Assembly: GCF_003334855.1 (NCBI RefSeq)
Contig: NZ_QOWE01000006.1
Span: 124,001-188,000, forward strand
DNA length: 64,000 nt
Direction: 5' to 3'
From: Larkinella punicea
GTDB lineage: Bacteria > Bacteroidota > Bacteroidia > Cytophagales > Spirosomataceae
The notes under the pieces are model-generated. The model was not told the origin of the DNA and made no database searches. It was given only the letters and a program-made list of their open reading frames with translations. Shown one piece after another: positions 26,201 through 35,652 of the stretch (position 1 is the stretch's first letter; each line of letters begins with the position of its first letter). The translations under genes were made by a program, and so were the position numbers.

Positions 26201-28546
26201 CAAATTCACCACGTCACCCCGGCGCGATTCCGGCGTCACAATCAACGATTCCAGTTTCCCATTTTTCAAAACCGCTTCGACGGTTGTGTTGTAGGGCGCG
26301 TGGAGTTTAACGTGGACATCCCAGGTTTTGGGCCAGGCCGGAAACAGGTATATTTTTTTGCCATCGGCTTGCAGCAGCATTTCCTGAAGGCCAATCATCC
26401 CCGAACCGCCCCAGTTGTGGTCGGGCGTCCAGTCGAAACCGGGCCCCCAGAACGCCGGAAACCGCCGGCCGGCGTTGGCCAGTTTCAGGAGCGTGAGCCG
26501 GGCGGCTTCGTCGGTCAGGCCCAGTCGGGCGGCAAAAATATTGTCCTGCTTCCAGCCCACGTGGCTGCGGAATTTCAGGGCGTCTTTGTCGTAGCGGTAG
26601 GTGTTGATGGCCGTATCCAGACCCGGTTTCCCGATTCCGTAGATTCCCCACGGAAAAACCGAGTAGAGTTGGGGCGTTTCGACGTTGTTGATTCGCTCCC
26701 ACAATTTGGCGGGTGCAATCGTCGGGTGGCCGTCAAAATCCCGGAAACTAATCGGCGGAATCCGGTCGAGCATCTGCTTCCAGGCCGCCCGTTTTTCGGA
26801 GGTCAAATACCCGCCCGGCAATTCCAGCAAACGCGTCAAAACCGTTCGCAAAGCCGAAACCGTCGAGGTGGCATTATACGTCATTTTGTAGGTTTCGGCG
26901 GCTGATCCCGGATACAGAACCAGCTTGTTTTCGCCGTCGAACGCCTTACTGCCCCGGCGTTTCGCCAGATGCTGATAATGCTCGTTGAAGAACGTCAGGC
27001 AACTTTCGATGAAGGGAATATCGCCGGTTATATCCTTTCCGGCGTAACGTTCGGTTTCCAGCATCATCAGGCAAAACTCCAGAACCGTGTCCCACTCATA
27101 CTCCAGCCAGGCGTTGTATTCCATGCCTTTATCATAGCCAACGGGCCGTTTCCAGCCGTATTCGGCGGAGTTAGGCAGGCCGAAGTTTTCAATCTGCTCC
27201 GTAAAGCTCGCGCCTTTGTGCTGCCAGTAGACGGCGGTTCGCAACTCGGCGGTTTTCAGCAGGTTTCGGTAAAAATCAAACTGCGGTTTCATCAAGTCCC
27301 AGTCGCCACTTTTCAGCATCGGCCAGTAGACCAGCCGCTGGTTCTGGGCCGTGTGAATACCGCCCCCCCAATTGCGGAAATCGGGCGTAAACTTCATGGT
27401 AGAGTCGGTGAGCGAGGGGTCGAAGGTGAACAGTCCGCCGTTGAATTTGGTCGGGTACTTTCCGAACGCATTGCAACCCAGCATGTAGCGGAACAGTTGG
27501 TAATTCCGGGCGACCTGCCATTCGGGCGAATCAGCCGGAGCATCGATGTAGATGTAGCTTTTTTGCCAGTAGTCGTTCCACCAGTTTTCAGTCTGGTGCT
27601 GGGCGGTTTTTGCCGAGGTCGCGGCTTCTTTTATTTCAGCCTCAAGACCCTGGTGCCAGTCTACCACGCTGACGGCTTGATCCGTATGCAGGTGCAGAAC
27701 CAGTTCGTGTTGGCGGGATGCGGTTTGACTGACCAGCTTCCAGCCCTGAAAATCCGTATCAAGGTACTTGCCCCGGTAGGTCCCGGCTGGTTTTAAGCCT
27801 TTTCCCGAGAAGCGTCCGCCGAAGGTTAGGTTCGCCAATGGGTTAAACAATTGATTTTTAACGCTATCCAGCCCCTGTTGCTGAACGGTAACGTCAAACA
27901 CCGAGCGTTCAGCCCCGTTCCGATGATAAAATAACACCGCATCGTCGGTAAATTGAATCGAGTCCTTCAACGTTTTGACTTCGCCCTGGGGTGCCCATTT
28001 GTACGAATTAGCGTTGTTTTCCTTGCCTTTCGTAATCCGGTCCACATGCCGCCAGCTTTCGAAAGCCGCTTCGGCTTTGACGGCCTGGTTACTGGAAACC
28101 GCTATGTGAATAACCGGCCGGAACACATCGACCCAAACCGTGATTTTTGCCGACAGCCCGGCTCGGGTGCCGGTGATCTCCACCTGCCCTTTGTCCAGCA
28201 CCAATTCCTGTTTAAAAGTTGCTCCTTCGGAAAACGGATTGGGGGCCAGTTTCAGGCGAATCCGACCCAGTTTCAACACCGTATTGTTGTGGTCGAAGGT
28301 CCCGCTTCGGGCCACATAAAAGAGAAGATCACCATTTTCGACCCAGACGTTCAGTCCCACATCGCCCCCGCCACACGGCATCGATTCCGAAGAATTTTTG
28401 CTTTGACTAGTCCAAACCGTGTTGTATTGATTTATACCGGTTTTTTGTGCAAATACATTGGTCAACGCGCTAAAAAACAGCAGGTTAATCAGTAGTGTAA
28501 CGGCTAATGGCCGGTTTTTGGAAAGGCAGATTGTTGGCTGACGCAA
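26183..28546 (-). CDS. Secreted DUF5703-type (alpha/alpha)6-barrel putative glycoside hydrolase
   Basis: About 787 residues from a TTG at 28546. The N-terminal DUF5703-like beta-sandwich has NTVWTSQSKNSSESMPCGGG and DVGLNVWVENGDLLFYVARS; the C-terminal catalytic-type barrel has NWGGGIHTAQNQRLVYWPML and EYNAWLEYEWDTVLEF. The layout resembles GH95/GH65-like hydrolases. The frame opens further upstream (ATGs at 28720 and 28627), but those starts overlap the divergent gene or precede a promoter at 28592-28620. The TTG gives a proper signal peptide (RPLAVTLLINLLFFSALTNV). The last residues (LLPPTP) and stop are encoded by palindrome copy E. Activity is unknown; alpha-L-fucosidase or galactosidase-like activity is possible. 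Confidence 0.75.
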   Translation of the reverse strand: MRQPTICLSKNRPLAVTLLINLLFFSALTNVFAQKTGINQYNTVWTSQSKNSSESMPCGGGDVGLNVWVENGDLLFYVARSGTFDHNNTVLKLGRIRLKLAPNPFSEGATFKQELVLDKGQVEITGTRAGLSAKITVWVDVFRPVIHIAVSSNQAVKAEAAFESWRHVDRITKGKENNANSYKWAPQGEVKTLKDSIQFTDDAVLFYHRNGAERSVFDVTVQQQGLDSVKNQLFNPLANLTFGGRFSGKGLKPAGTYRGKYLDTDFQGWKLVSQTASRQHELVLHLHTDQAVSVVDWHQGLEAEIKEAATSAKTAQHQTENWWNDYWQKSYIYIDAPADSPEWQVARNYQLFRYMLGCNAFGKYPTKFNGGLFTFDPSLTDSTMKFTPDFRNWGGGIHTAQNQRLVYWPMLKSGDWDLMKPQFDFYRNLLKTAELRTAVYWQHKGASFTEQIENFGLPNSAEYGWKRPVGYDKGMEYNAWLEYEWDTVLEFCLMMLETERYAGKDITGDIPFIESCLTFFNEHYQHLAKRRGSKAFDGENKLVLYPGSAAETYKMTYNATSTVSALRTVLTRLLELPGGYLTSEKRAAWKQMLDRIPPISFRDFDGHPTIAPAKLWERINNVETPQLYSVFPWGIYGIGKPGLDTAINTYRYDKDALKFRSHVGWKQDNIFAARLGLTDEAARLTLLKLANAGRRFPAFWGPGFDWTPDHNWGGSGMIGLQEMLLQADGKKIYLFPAWPKTWDVHVKLHAPYNTTVEAVLKNGKLESLIVTPESRRGDVVNLLPPTP

Positions 28547-28591
28547 AGCTAATATGGTATAATTATGGGAGAAAATTGTAGAGATACCGAG

Positions 28592-28620
28592 CAAATTTAC
28601 AGAGTATATTTGTGAAGCAA
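28592..28620 (-). promoter_or_regulatory. Candidate promoter of the DUF5703 gene
   Basis: On the minus strand, TTG (28620-28618), an 18-nt spacer and TAAATTTG (28599-28592) match the Bacteroidota TTG..TAnnTTTG consensus. The -7 box is about 46 nt upstream of the TTG start at 28546 and lies inside the longer reading frame, so it argues for the short form of the gene. Confidence 0.45.
28605..28612 (+). promoter_or_regulatory. Candidate -7 box of the MGH1-like hydrolase gene
   Basis: TATATTTG matches TAnnTTTG and lies 25 bp before the ATG at 28638. No TTG is found at the right distance upstream. It overlaps the minus-strand promoter region, so the two genes may be co-controlled. Confidence 0.35.
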
Positions 28621-28637
28621 CGGGCATAAAACGGCTA

Positions 28638-30188
28638 ATGATAAAATACAGAAATACGATCGGAGTGGTGTGGTTGATCGGGTTGTTGCAAACCGTTGGG
28701 TGCCTCGCGCAGTCGGCCACCGTGCTATCGACGGAGAAGCTGAAAAACTACGTAACTTCCTTTAATTCCATCGATGACGAAGCGGTCATAAACCACGTTC
28801 CGAATGCGCAGTCGTTCGACTGGCTTTCCCGGAACATTCCGCTTTTTGACTGCCCGGATTCGACGCTTCAAACTGTGTATTATTACCGCTGGTGGTCATT
28901 TCGGAAACACCTGAAGCAAACGCCGGAAGGCTATATTTTTACGGAGTTCATCACGAAAATGAACCACGCCGGCAAATACAACGCCATCAGCAGCGCGTTG
29001 GGCCATCACATTTACGAGGGGCGCTGGCTGCATGATCCGCAGTACATCGATGACTACATTTCGTTCTGGCTCTACGTCGATCCGAAACACACCGCCCCCC
29101 GGTTTCACGCGTTCAGTAGCTGGGTCGATGACGCCGTTTACAACCGGTATCTGGTCAATCTGGATAAACCCTTTATTCAAAAGAACCTGCTGGCGCTGGA
29201 TGTTGATTACCGCAAGTGGCAGCAGGAGAAGCAGTTAGCCAGCGGTTTGTTCTGGCAATTTGACGTTCGGGACGCGATGGAAGAATCGATCAGTGGTTCA
29301 CGGAAAGATAAAAACCGGCGTCCGACCATCAACAGTTACATGTATGGCAATGCCAAAGCCCTGGCCAACATGGCGGCTCTGGTCAACAACGATACGCTCC
29401 AAAACCGCTACCGGCAACTGGCTGCGTCGCTGAAAAAACTGACGCTGGATAGCCTGTGGAACGCGGAGGATCGGTTTTTTGAGGTGAAATCCGCAAAAGG
29501 CGGTTTTGCCAACGCCCGCGAAGCCATCGGTTTCATTCCCTGGTATTTTGACCTGCCCAACGACACTCCGGCCTATGCCCAACAATGGGATCAGTTGACC
29601 GATACGACCGGTTTTTCGGCACCCTGGGGGCTGACCACAGCGGAACGTCGCCACCCGCTTTTCCGGACCCACGGTTCCGGTCATGGCTGCGAATGGGATG
29701 GCGCGGTCTGGCCGTTCGCGACGACGCAAACGCTGAAAGGGCTGTCGAATTTGCTGACGAAGTACAAAAATCAGGGGCGCATGACGAAGGCGGTTTTTTA
29801 CGATGAATTGCAGAAATACGCCCGGTCGCACACGATGAACGGAACGATTTATCTGGGTGAATACCAGGATGAAAAAACCGGTGAATGGCTAAAAGGCGAT
29901 AATCCCCGCAGCAAATTTTATAACCACTCCGGTTTTGCGGATTTGATCATCAGCGACCTGGTTGGGCTGAAACCCCGCGCTGATCACCTGCTGGAGATTC
30001 ATCCGCTGATTCCCGACCACTGGGAGTGGTTTTGTCTGGACAATGTGCAATACCACGGAAAAATCCTGACGATTTTGTACGACAAATCCGGAAAACGCTA
30101 CGGCAAAGGCAAAGGGTTTCGGGTATTTTCGAATGGAAAGGAAGTGATCCGGGCGGGAAAAGTGGGGCCGGTGACGGGGAAGTTTTAA
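28638..30188 (+). CDS. MGH1-like/GH63-like secreted glycoside hydrolase
   Basis: A 516-residue protein with a signal peptide (GVVWLIGLLQTVGCLAQ). The sequence is an (alpha/alpha)6 barrel: YYYRWWSFRKHLKQTPEGYI near the start, GLFWQFDVRDAMEESISGSR, NSYMYGNAKALANMAALV, and CEWDGAVWPFATTQTL. These features are those of mannosylglycerate-hydrolase-like (MGH1/GH63-type) hydrolases. Asp and Glu in FDVRDAMEES and EWDGAVWPF are candidate active-site residues. It is divergent from the DUF5703 gene and followed by palindrome copy F. Substrate is unknown; the surrounding pectin genes suggest a plant-wall side chain. Confidence 0.8.
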   Translation: MIKYRNTIGVVWLIGLLQTVGCLAQSATVLSTEKLKNYVTSFNSIDDEAVINHVPNAQSFDWLSRNIPLFDCPDSTLQTVYYYRWWSFRKHLKQTPEGYIFTEFITKMNHAGKYNAISSALGHHIYEGRWLHDPQYIDDYISFWLYVDPKHTAPRFHAFSSWVDDAVYNRYLVNLDKPFIQKNLLALDVDYRKWQQEKQLASGLFWQFDVRDAMEESISGSRKDKNRRPTINSYMYGNAKALANMAALVNNDTLQNRYRQLAASLKKLTLDSLWNAEDRFFEVKSAKGGFANAREAIGFIPWYFDLPNDTPAYAQQWDQLTDTTGFSAPWGLTTAERRHPLFRTHGSGHGCEWDGAVWPFATTQTLKGLSNLLTKYKNQGRMTKAVFYDELQKYARSHTMNGTIYLGEYQDEKTGEWLKGDNPRSKFYNHSGFADLIISDLVGLKPRADHLLEIHPLIPDHWEWFCLDNVQYHGKILTILYDKSGKRYGKGKGFRVFSNGKEVIRAGKVGPVTGKF

Positions 30189-30210
30189 TCTTGGAAAATA
30201 ACGAATATTG

Positions 30211-30300
30211 AAGTGTTGCCCCTAAATCCCCTGAAGGGGACTTTTTGCATCCGGAAGGTTCGCGTCCAAGTCCCCTTCAGGAGATTTAGGGGCAACACTT
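30211..30300. repeat. Palindromic element copy F
   Basis: The 32-bp arms (outer AAGTGTTGCCCCTAAATC, inner CCCCTGAAGGGGACT) are complementary with one mismatch; the core contains GCATCCGGA. It lies between the convergent MGH1-like and AraC genes. Short flanking repeats ATAACGAA/TTCGTTAT extend the symmetry. Confidence 0.85.
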
Positions 30301-30318
30301 CGTTATTTCAATTGGATT

Positions 30319-31221
30319 TCAAACAGTCGCCTTGCTCAGCAGCGATTTCGACTTGTTGAGATACTGGCGTTTGTATTCCAGAGGGGTGACGCCGGTGACT
30401 TTTTTGAAATGGCGGTAAAAATTCGATACGTTGTTAAAACCGCAGTCGAAGCAGATCACTTCGGTGAGGGTTTTGCCCTCGATCAAGGCCCGACAGGCGT
30501 GGCTGATCCGGATCTCGATCAGAAAATCGTAGTAGGTTTTGTTGGTCATCAGTTTAAAATACCGGCAAAACGACGTTACGCTCAGGTTGCTGATGGCTGA
30601 AATCTCTTCCAGCGAAATCTCTTTTTTGTAGTTTGCGAGCGTGTAGTTGCAAACCGTATTCAGCCGCTGGGTATCGGTTTCGTCGGATTGGTAAAAAACC
30701 GCCCGGCCATTGACAATCAGCTCATATTCTTCCGTTTCCGCGAGGGTTTGCAGGATGGAGAGCAGGATGATGATTTTGTCGAGATTGGTGGCGTCGAGCG
30801 CCCGGTGCATCAGGTTCGCGAGTCTGGCATTGGCTTGGCCGGTGATGACCATACCACTTTTTGCTTTTTCGAACAGCCGGGGAATTAAATACGCTTCCGG
30901 CAATTTTAAAAGATCGTCGCCCAGGCAATCAGGCAGAAATTGAATAACAATAACTTCGATGGTTAAATCCGGATCATTGCTGTAATATTCTTTCCCACTG
31001 CGCCAGGTATGCGGTAGGTTTTCGCCGACTAATACAATCTCTCCCGGCGAAAAGTTAGCGATTTTGTCGCCAATAAACCGTACCCCTTCGCCCTTAATAA
31101 TATAATGCAATTCAAGCTCGGGATGATAGTGCCAGATGTTCTTGAAATGCGGTAGAATATCGTGCCGGACAATGTAGGAGTTTTCCAGCTTATCCGTCAC
31201 TTTTCGAAATAATGGCTTCAT
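30319..31221 (-). CDS. AraC-family transcriptional regulator with cupin sensor domain
   Basis: A 300-residue protein. Residues about 20-90 form a cupin-type ligand-binding domain (IWHYHPELELHYIIKGEGV, FSPGEIVLVGENLPHTW). Residues about 195-295 carry the double helix-turn-helix: ISLEEISAISNLSVTSFCRY and the AraC signature VICFDCGFNNVSNFYRHFKK, VTGVTPLEYKRQY. It probably activates sugar-catabolic genes when a mono- or oligosaccharide binds. It is divergent from the DUF3826-SusC-SusD-GH28 operon across 462 bp and is the obvious candidate regulator for it (inference). Confidence 0.92.
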   Translation of the reverse strand: MKPLFRKVTDKLENSYIVRHDILPHFKNIWHYHPELELHYIIKGEGVRFIGDKIANFSPGEIVLVGENLPHTWRSGKEYYSNDPDLTIEVIVIQFLPDCLGDDLLKLPEAYLIPRLFEKAKSGMVITGQANARLANLMHRALDATNLDKIIILLSILQTLAETEEYELIVNGRAVFYQSDETDTQRLNTVCNYTLANYKKEISLEEISAISNLSVTSFCRYFKLMTNKTYYDFLIEIRISHACRALIEGKTLTEVICFDCGFNNVSNFYRHFKKVTGVTPLEYKRQYLNKSKSLLSKATV

Positions 31222-31683
31222 ACGTATTGCGTACTAACGTGTCTACTGAATTCGGACCGGGTCGGTAGGCTGACCCCTCTTCTTTATAAAGAAGAATCCC
31301 GGCTGATCTACTGAATTGGTGCGGGGTTCACTCATTCCGCCGGATCAGGACGGAAACCGTTCGGGCCACACCGTTCGTTTCCGGTTCATTTTGTTTTCAT
31401 TCTATGTGTTTCGGTAACCGATATACAAAAATAAACGAAATAACTCCAATTATTTATATTTATTCGATGATAACTTCCTATAATAATTTGGCAAAAAAAT
31501 GCAGCTATGCCCCTGAAATGTACTATATTTTTGTAATCAGTTGTAGAATAGTATTGTAAAATCCTGATTTAGTCTTCTTTTAGTGTCTGGTTTCGAAGAA
31601 AATGGCAGACACAAGCTACTCAGACGAGAATCAGTGAATCCGAGTCCATAATCATCCTGTTGCGTTGTTAATTTCCGACTGCC
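31222..31683. other. AT-rich divergent control region upstream of the SusCD-GH28 locus
   Basis: A 462-bp gap with no plausible gene. It includes a short hairpin TTCTTTATAAAGAA (31278-31291). On the minus strand TATTTTTG (31433-31426) is a possible -7 box for the AraC gene; on the plus strand TATTTTTG (31526-31533) is one for the DUF3826 operon, giving leaders of roughly 200 and 150 nt. Neither has a well-placed TTG. The long leaders leave room for AraC binding sites, which I could not delimit. Confidence 0.5.
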
Positions 31684-32364
31684 ATGACACCAAAAACCTT
31701 TCTTTTCAGTGGCTTGATTGTGCTAATGGGCGCTCTTTCGACCCTGGGGCAAGCTTCGGCTCCGGCCAGTGTCGACACCGCGTATAACCGGGTGGTTACC
31801 GAACGGGCTGCGAAGATTGTGGCCACGCTGAACCTGAGCGAGCCTGCAAAATCGGCTCGGGTTCAGGAACGTATCGCGCAGCAATACCGGGATCTGAACG
31901 CAATTCATGAACGGCGGAAAGAAGCGATAAAAAATCGGGTTGAAATGGCACCGACAGCGACTAAACTTGCCGAAAAAGAGAAACTGGAAGGTGAAATAAC
32001 TGGCGAATTAAAAACACTGCATACGGATTTTCTGGCCCGTTTAGCCGCTGATTTAAACAGCCAGCAAATCGATCAGGTAAAAGACGGTATGACGTACGGC
32101 GTCCTGCCGATAACCTACAAGGGATATCAGGCTATGTTGCCTGATTTAACGGAAGCGCAGAAAAAGCAAATTCTGGCCTGGTTGACCGAAGCCCGGGAGC
32201 GGGCGATGGACGAAGGGACATCGAAAGAAAAACACGCCATGTTTGGCAAATACAAAGGGCGGATCAACAACTACCTGTCGGCGGCCGGAATCGACCTGAA
32301 ACAGGCGGGCAAAGCCTGGGAAGAACGCATTGCGAGCGAGGCCGAAAAGGCCCGGAAACAGTAA
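31684..32364 (+). CDS. DUF3826 family secreted protein (second copy)
   Basis: A 226-residue protein with a signal peptide (FLFSGLIVLMGALSTLGQA). The helical mature part shares the DUF3826 core with the protein at 15958: DGMTYGVLPITYKGYQAMLP, then EAQKKQILAWLTEARERAMD and INNYLSAAGIDLKQAGKAWE. It is first in an apparent operon with SusC, SusD and GH28. The periplasmic role is unknown. Confidence 0.85.
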   Translation: MTPKTFLFSGLIVLMGALSTLGQASAPASVDTAYNRVVTERAAKIVATLNLSEPAKSARVQERIAQQYRDLNAIHERRKEAIKNRVEMAPTATKLAEKEKLEGEITGELKTLHTDFLARLAADLNSQQIDQVKDGMTYGVLPITYKGYQAMLPDLTEAQKKQILAWLTEARERAMDEGTSKEKHAMFGKYKGRINNYLSAAGIDLKQAGKAWEERIASEAEKARKQ

Positions 32365-32425
32365 CCAAGTCAATCCTTTCCAACCAACCGGGAGGTTCTC
32401 TGCACCTTCCCATCCTTTCAACCCT

Positions 32426-35400
32426 ATGACATCGGTTTTACGAACGAAAACAATCCTCCTGCACACCGGCAGGTTGCTCTGCGTGCTGACGCTGGGATGG
32501 CTCTCTGATGCGGTTTGTTATGCCGCAAACACCGGAGGAAATGTTGCGATGGCGGCTTTCAAACCGGCGTCTCCCCTGGAAAACATTACGGGTGTTGTGA
32601 AAGACGCCAAAGGCGAACCGCTGCCGGGCGTGAACGTCCTGATCAAAGGCACCAAAACCGGTACGGTTTCGGACATTAAAGGAACGTTTCGGCTCAATCT
32701 GCCGAAGGGCGACGAAACATTGATTTTCAGTTACATCGGTTTCAAAACGCAGGAGGTTCCGGTCAGAGGGCGCACGACGTTTGCGGTGCAACTGGAAGAA
32801 GATGCGGCCGCGTTGAGCGAAGTCGTGGTGGTTGGCTACGGCGTTCAGAAGAAGGTCAGTCTGACGGGAGCCGTTGCCACCATCGATATGAAAAGTGTTC
32901 AGGATCTGCCCGTTAATAGTTTGTCGGCCGCGCTGGTGGGCCAATTGCCGGGCGTGGGCGTTTCGGGTGGAACCAGCCGGCCGGGTGAGAATGCGCAGAT
33001 TACCGTTCGGAATCCGATCGTTTTATCGAAAGACGGCGGAACGCTGCGGCCTTTGTATGTTATCGACAACGTGGTGCGCTCGGAGGATGATTTCAACGCC
33101 CTGGACGTGTCGGAGGTCGAGGCCATTTCGGTATTGAAAGACGCGGCTGCGGCCATTTACGGGGCGCGTTCGAATCAGGGCGTGGTGGTGGTGTCGACCA
33201 AGCGCGGAAAAGCCGGGACGCCCAAATTCAGTTACAGCGGTTCGACCGGTATTTCGGATGCCCAACTGCCGACCATGATGAACGGATTTGAGCACGCGAC
33301 CTACCTGAACGACGTCAATTATGCCGCTGGCCGACTCCCGACCGACCCGCTCATTTATACGCCCGACGAACTGGCGCATTTCAAAAGCAACAACACCGAC
33401 TGGCTGCGGCAGGCCTGGAAACCGTCGACCGTTCAGCGCCACGCCCTGAATGTGAGCGGTGGCAATGAGAAAGCGACGTATTTCGCGGGTGCTTCCTACA
33501 ACGCCCAGAATGCCAATTTCGACAACATCAATTCGGGCAAGTGGACGTTCCGGGCGAGTGCCGATATGCAGGTGACCAAAAATCTGAAAGCCGCCCTGTC
33601 GTTGAGCGGGGATCTGTCGGACAAGAAAATGTATTACCTGAAACAGGGGGGCGAAAACGCGGAAAACGACATGCGCAGCCTGTTGTATACGCCCCAGTTT
33701 GCTCCGCCGTATGTGAACGGCCTGCCGGTTTTGCTGTCGAACGGCGGTTCCAACGATTTTGGCGCTTTTCACTTTTTCGAGATTCAGAAATCCAACAACT
33801 ACACCCAGACCCGCAGCAGTGGCCTGAACATCACCGCCAACCTGGATTATTCCATTCCGTTTGTGAAAGGGCTGAAAGCCCGGGTGCTGTATAGCCGAAC
33901 CGTCGATAACAGCTTCGGGAAGCAATACGGAACAAAATACAATGTCTACAACTTCTCGATGCTGGGCGACCACAAGCACATTTACGGGGGCGATGTCCTC
34001 AAAATCGTTACGCTGAACAACGGCGACCGCGTGCGGGCCAATCCTGGTTATACGGATACCTACCAGCTCAACGGGTATCTGAATTACGACCGGCAGTTCG
34101 GGAAACACCAGATTTCGGCTATTGCTTTCTTCGAGCAGTCGGAAACCCACGCCGACAACATTGCGGCCATGGCCGAGGGCGTCATCATCGGCGGGCTGGA
34201 CAACATGCGCTACGCCACCGGCACGCAGACCACGACGGAAACGCAGTCGGAAGTCGGTTTTCTGTCTTACGCCGGTCGGATCAACTACAATTACGCCAAC
34301 AAATACCTGTTTGAAACCGCCATCCGGTACGATGCGTCCACCAAATTTGCACCCGAATACCGTTGGGGACTTTTCCCGTCGTTCTCGGCTGGCTGGGTCA
34401 TTTCGGAGGAGCCTTTCTTTCGGGATGGCGTTCGCTGGGTCGATTTCCTGAAACTGCGCGGCTCGCTGGGCTTTCTGGGCGGAGATGCCACCAAACCGTA
34501 TAACTGGCTGACCAGCTACTCGATCCAGACGGGAAAAGGGGCGGTTTTTGGTGGAAATGCCGACCGTCCGCTGATCGTAGCGCCCAACAACGCGATGGCC
34601 AACCGCCAGGCTCGCTGGGACGATAACACGAAGTACAACATCGGGATTGATGCGCAATTCCTGAAAAACCGCCTGTCGCTCGGTCTGGATGCATTCTACG
34701 ACCACCGCTACAATATGCTGACCTCGCTGACCTCGTCGGTTCCGCTGCTGGTCGGAGCAACGTTGCCGTCTGAAAACTACGCGACCGTCGACGGTTTCGG
34801 GACGGAAATTTCATTGGGCTGGAGTGATAAAATTGGCAGCGACTGGTCGTACAAAGTCAACGGGTTTTTCACCTGGAGCGACAATAAACAGATCAAAATC
34901 GATGTCGATAGAGGCAAAATCGGCACCTTCGAAGACCCCCTCGGCAAGTCGTCGGACATGGGCTTCAAGGCCTACAACTACCTGGGCATGTTCCGAACCC
35001 AGCAGGATGTGGACTCGTATCTGGAAAAATACCCGGGCTACACCATTTTCGGCGCGGTTCCCAGACCGGGCATGTTGTATTACGAAGACGTGCGCGGCCC
35101 CAAAGATGCATCGGGGCAGTTCACGGCTCCCGATGGGAAAATCACCGATGCCGATATGCAGTTTCTGACGAAAAAAGCCAATAACCACTACGGTTTCGGG
35201 TTTAACTTCAGTACTTCGTACAAAGGACTTTCGGTGGCTGCTGTCATCAGTGGGTCATTTGGTGGCCAGAGTTCGGTCGAATCGTCGGCCCGCTCACAGG
35301 CCACGCCCACCGCCAACCGTCCGCAGTTCTGGGCAAACCACTGGACGCCCGAAAATCCAAATGCCGCCTACCCCAGTCCCTATTATCGGGATAATTACAA

Positions 35401-35641
35401 CGTTGAGTCCGACTTCTGGTTCCGGAGTTCCACGCAGGTTTCGGTGCGTAACGTCAATATTTCGTATGGCTTGCCGACCGGTTTTACCAGTCGGCTGGGT
35501 CTGAGCAATGTCCGGGTCTATCTGGTGGCGACCAACCCGCTCAATCTGTACAATCCGTTCGATTACAAAACGTATGCGGGCAATTACGACGCCTATCCGG
35601 TGCTGCGTTCTTTCTCATTAGGTCTCAATCTTGGCTTGTAA
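32426..35641 (+). CDS. SusC-like TonB-dependent outer-membrane transporter
   Basis: A 1071-residue SusC/RagA family protein. After a signal region (LLHTGRLLCVLTLGWLSDAV) comes the carboxypeptidase-like domain (ITGVVKDAKGEPLPGVNVLI), then the SusC signature VVVVGYGVQKKVSLTGAVAT and plug (GARSNQGVVVVSTKRGKAG), then a barrel ending in RSFSLGLNLGL, typical of the C-terminus. I chose ATG 32426 because upstream codons (GTG 32330) overlap the DUF3826 gene. It imports oligosaccharides captured by the SusD partner 11 bp downstream. Linked GH28 implies galacturonan oligosaccharides. Confidence 0.95.
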   Translation: MTSVLRTKTILLHTGRLLCVLTLGWLSDAVCYAANTGGNVAMAAFKPASPLENITGVVKDAKGEPLPGVNVLIKGTKTGTVSDIKGTFRLNLPKGDETLIFSYIGFKTQEVPVRGRTTFAVQLEEDAAALSEVVVVGYGVQKKVSLTGAVATIDMKSVQDLPVNSLSAALVGQLPGVGVSGGTSRPGENAQITVRNPIVLSKDGGTLRPLYVIDNVVRSEDDFNALDVSEVEAISVLKDAAAAIYGARSNQGVVVVSTKRGKAGTPKFSYSGSTGISDAQLPTMMNGFEHATYLNDVNYAAGRLPTDPLIYTPDELAHFKSNNTDWLRQAWKPSTVQRHALNVSGGNEKATYFAGASYNAQNANFDNINSGKWTFRASADMQVTKNLKAALSLSGDLSDKKMYYLKQGGENAENDMRSLLYTPQFAPPYVNGLPVLLSNGGSNDFGAFHFFEIQKSNNYTQTRSSGLNITANLDYSIPFVKGLKARVLYSRTVDNSFGKQYGTKYNVYNFSMLGDHKHIYGGDVLKIVTLNNGDRVRANPGYTDTYQLNGYLNYDRQFGKHQISAIAFFEQSETHADNIAAMAEGVIIGGLDNMRYATGTQTTTETQSEVGFLSYAGRINYNYANKYLFETAIRYDASTKFAPEYRWGLFPSFSAGWVISEEPFFRDGVRWVDFLKLRGSLGFLGGDATKPYNWLTSYSIQTGKGAVFGGNADRPLIVAPNNAMANRQARWDDNTKYNIGIDAQFLKNRLSLGLDAFYDHRYNMLTSLTSSVPLLVGATLPSENYATVDGFGTEISLGWSDKIGSDWSYKVNGFFTWSDNKQIKIDVDRGKIGTFEDPLGKSSDMGFKAYNYLGMFRTQQDVDSYLEKYPGYTIFGAVPRPGMLYYEDVRGPKDASGQFTAPDGKITDADMQFLTKKANNHYGFGFNFSTSYKGLSVAAVISGSFGGQSSVESSARSQATPTANRPQFWANHWTPENPNAAYPSPYYRDNYNVESDFWFRSSTQVSVRNVNISYGLPTGFTSRLGLSNVRVYLVATNPLNLYNPFDYKTYAGNYDAYPVLRSFSLGLNLGL

Positions 35642-35652
35642 CCTTCGACACC

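Noticed and set aside
32330-32425. GTG start for the first SusC gene
   Set aside because: It overlaps the end of the DUF3826 gene and adds a hydrophilic stretch before the signal peptide; ATG 32426 fits.
33023-34705. 560-codon open frame on the minus strand inside the SusC gene
   Set aside because: Antisense shadow of a clear TonB-dependent receptor; no family resemblance and no start region.
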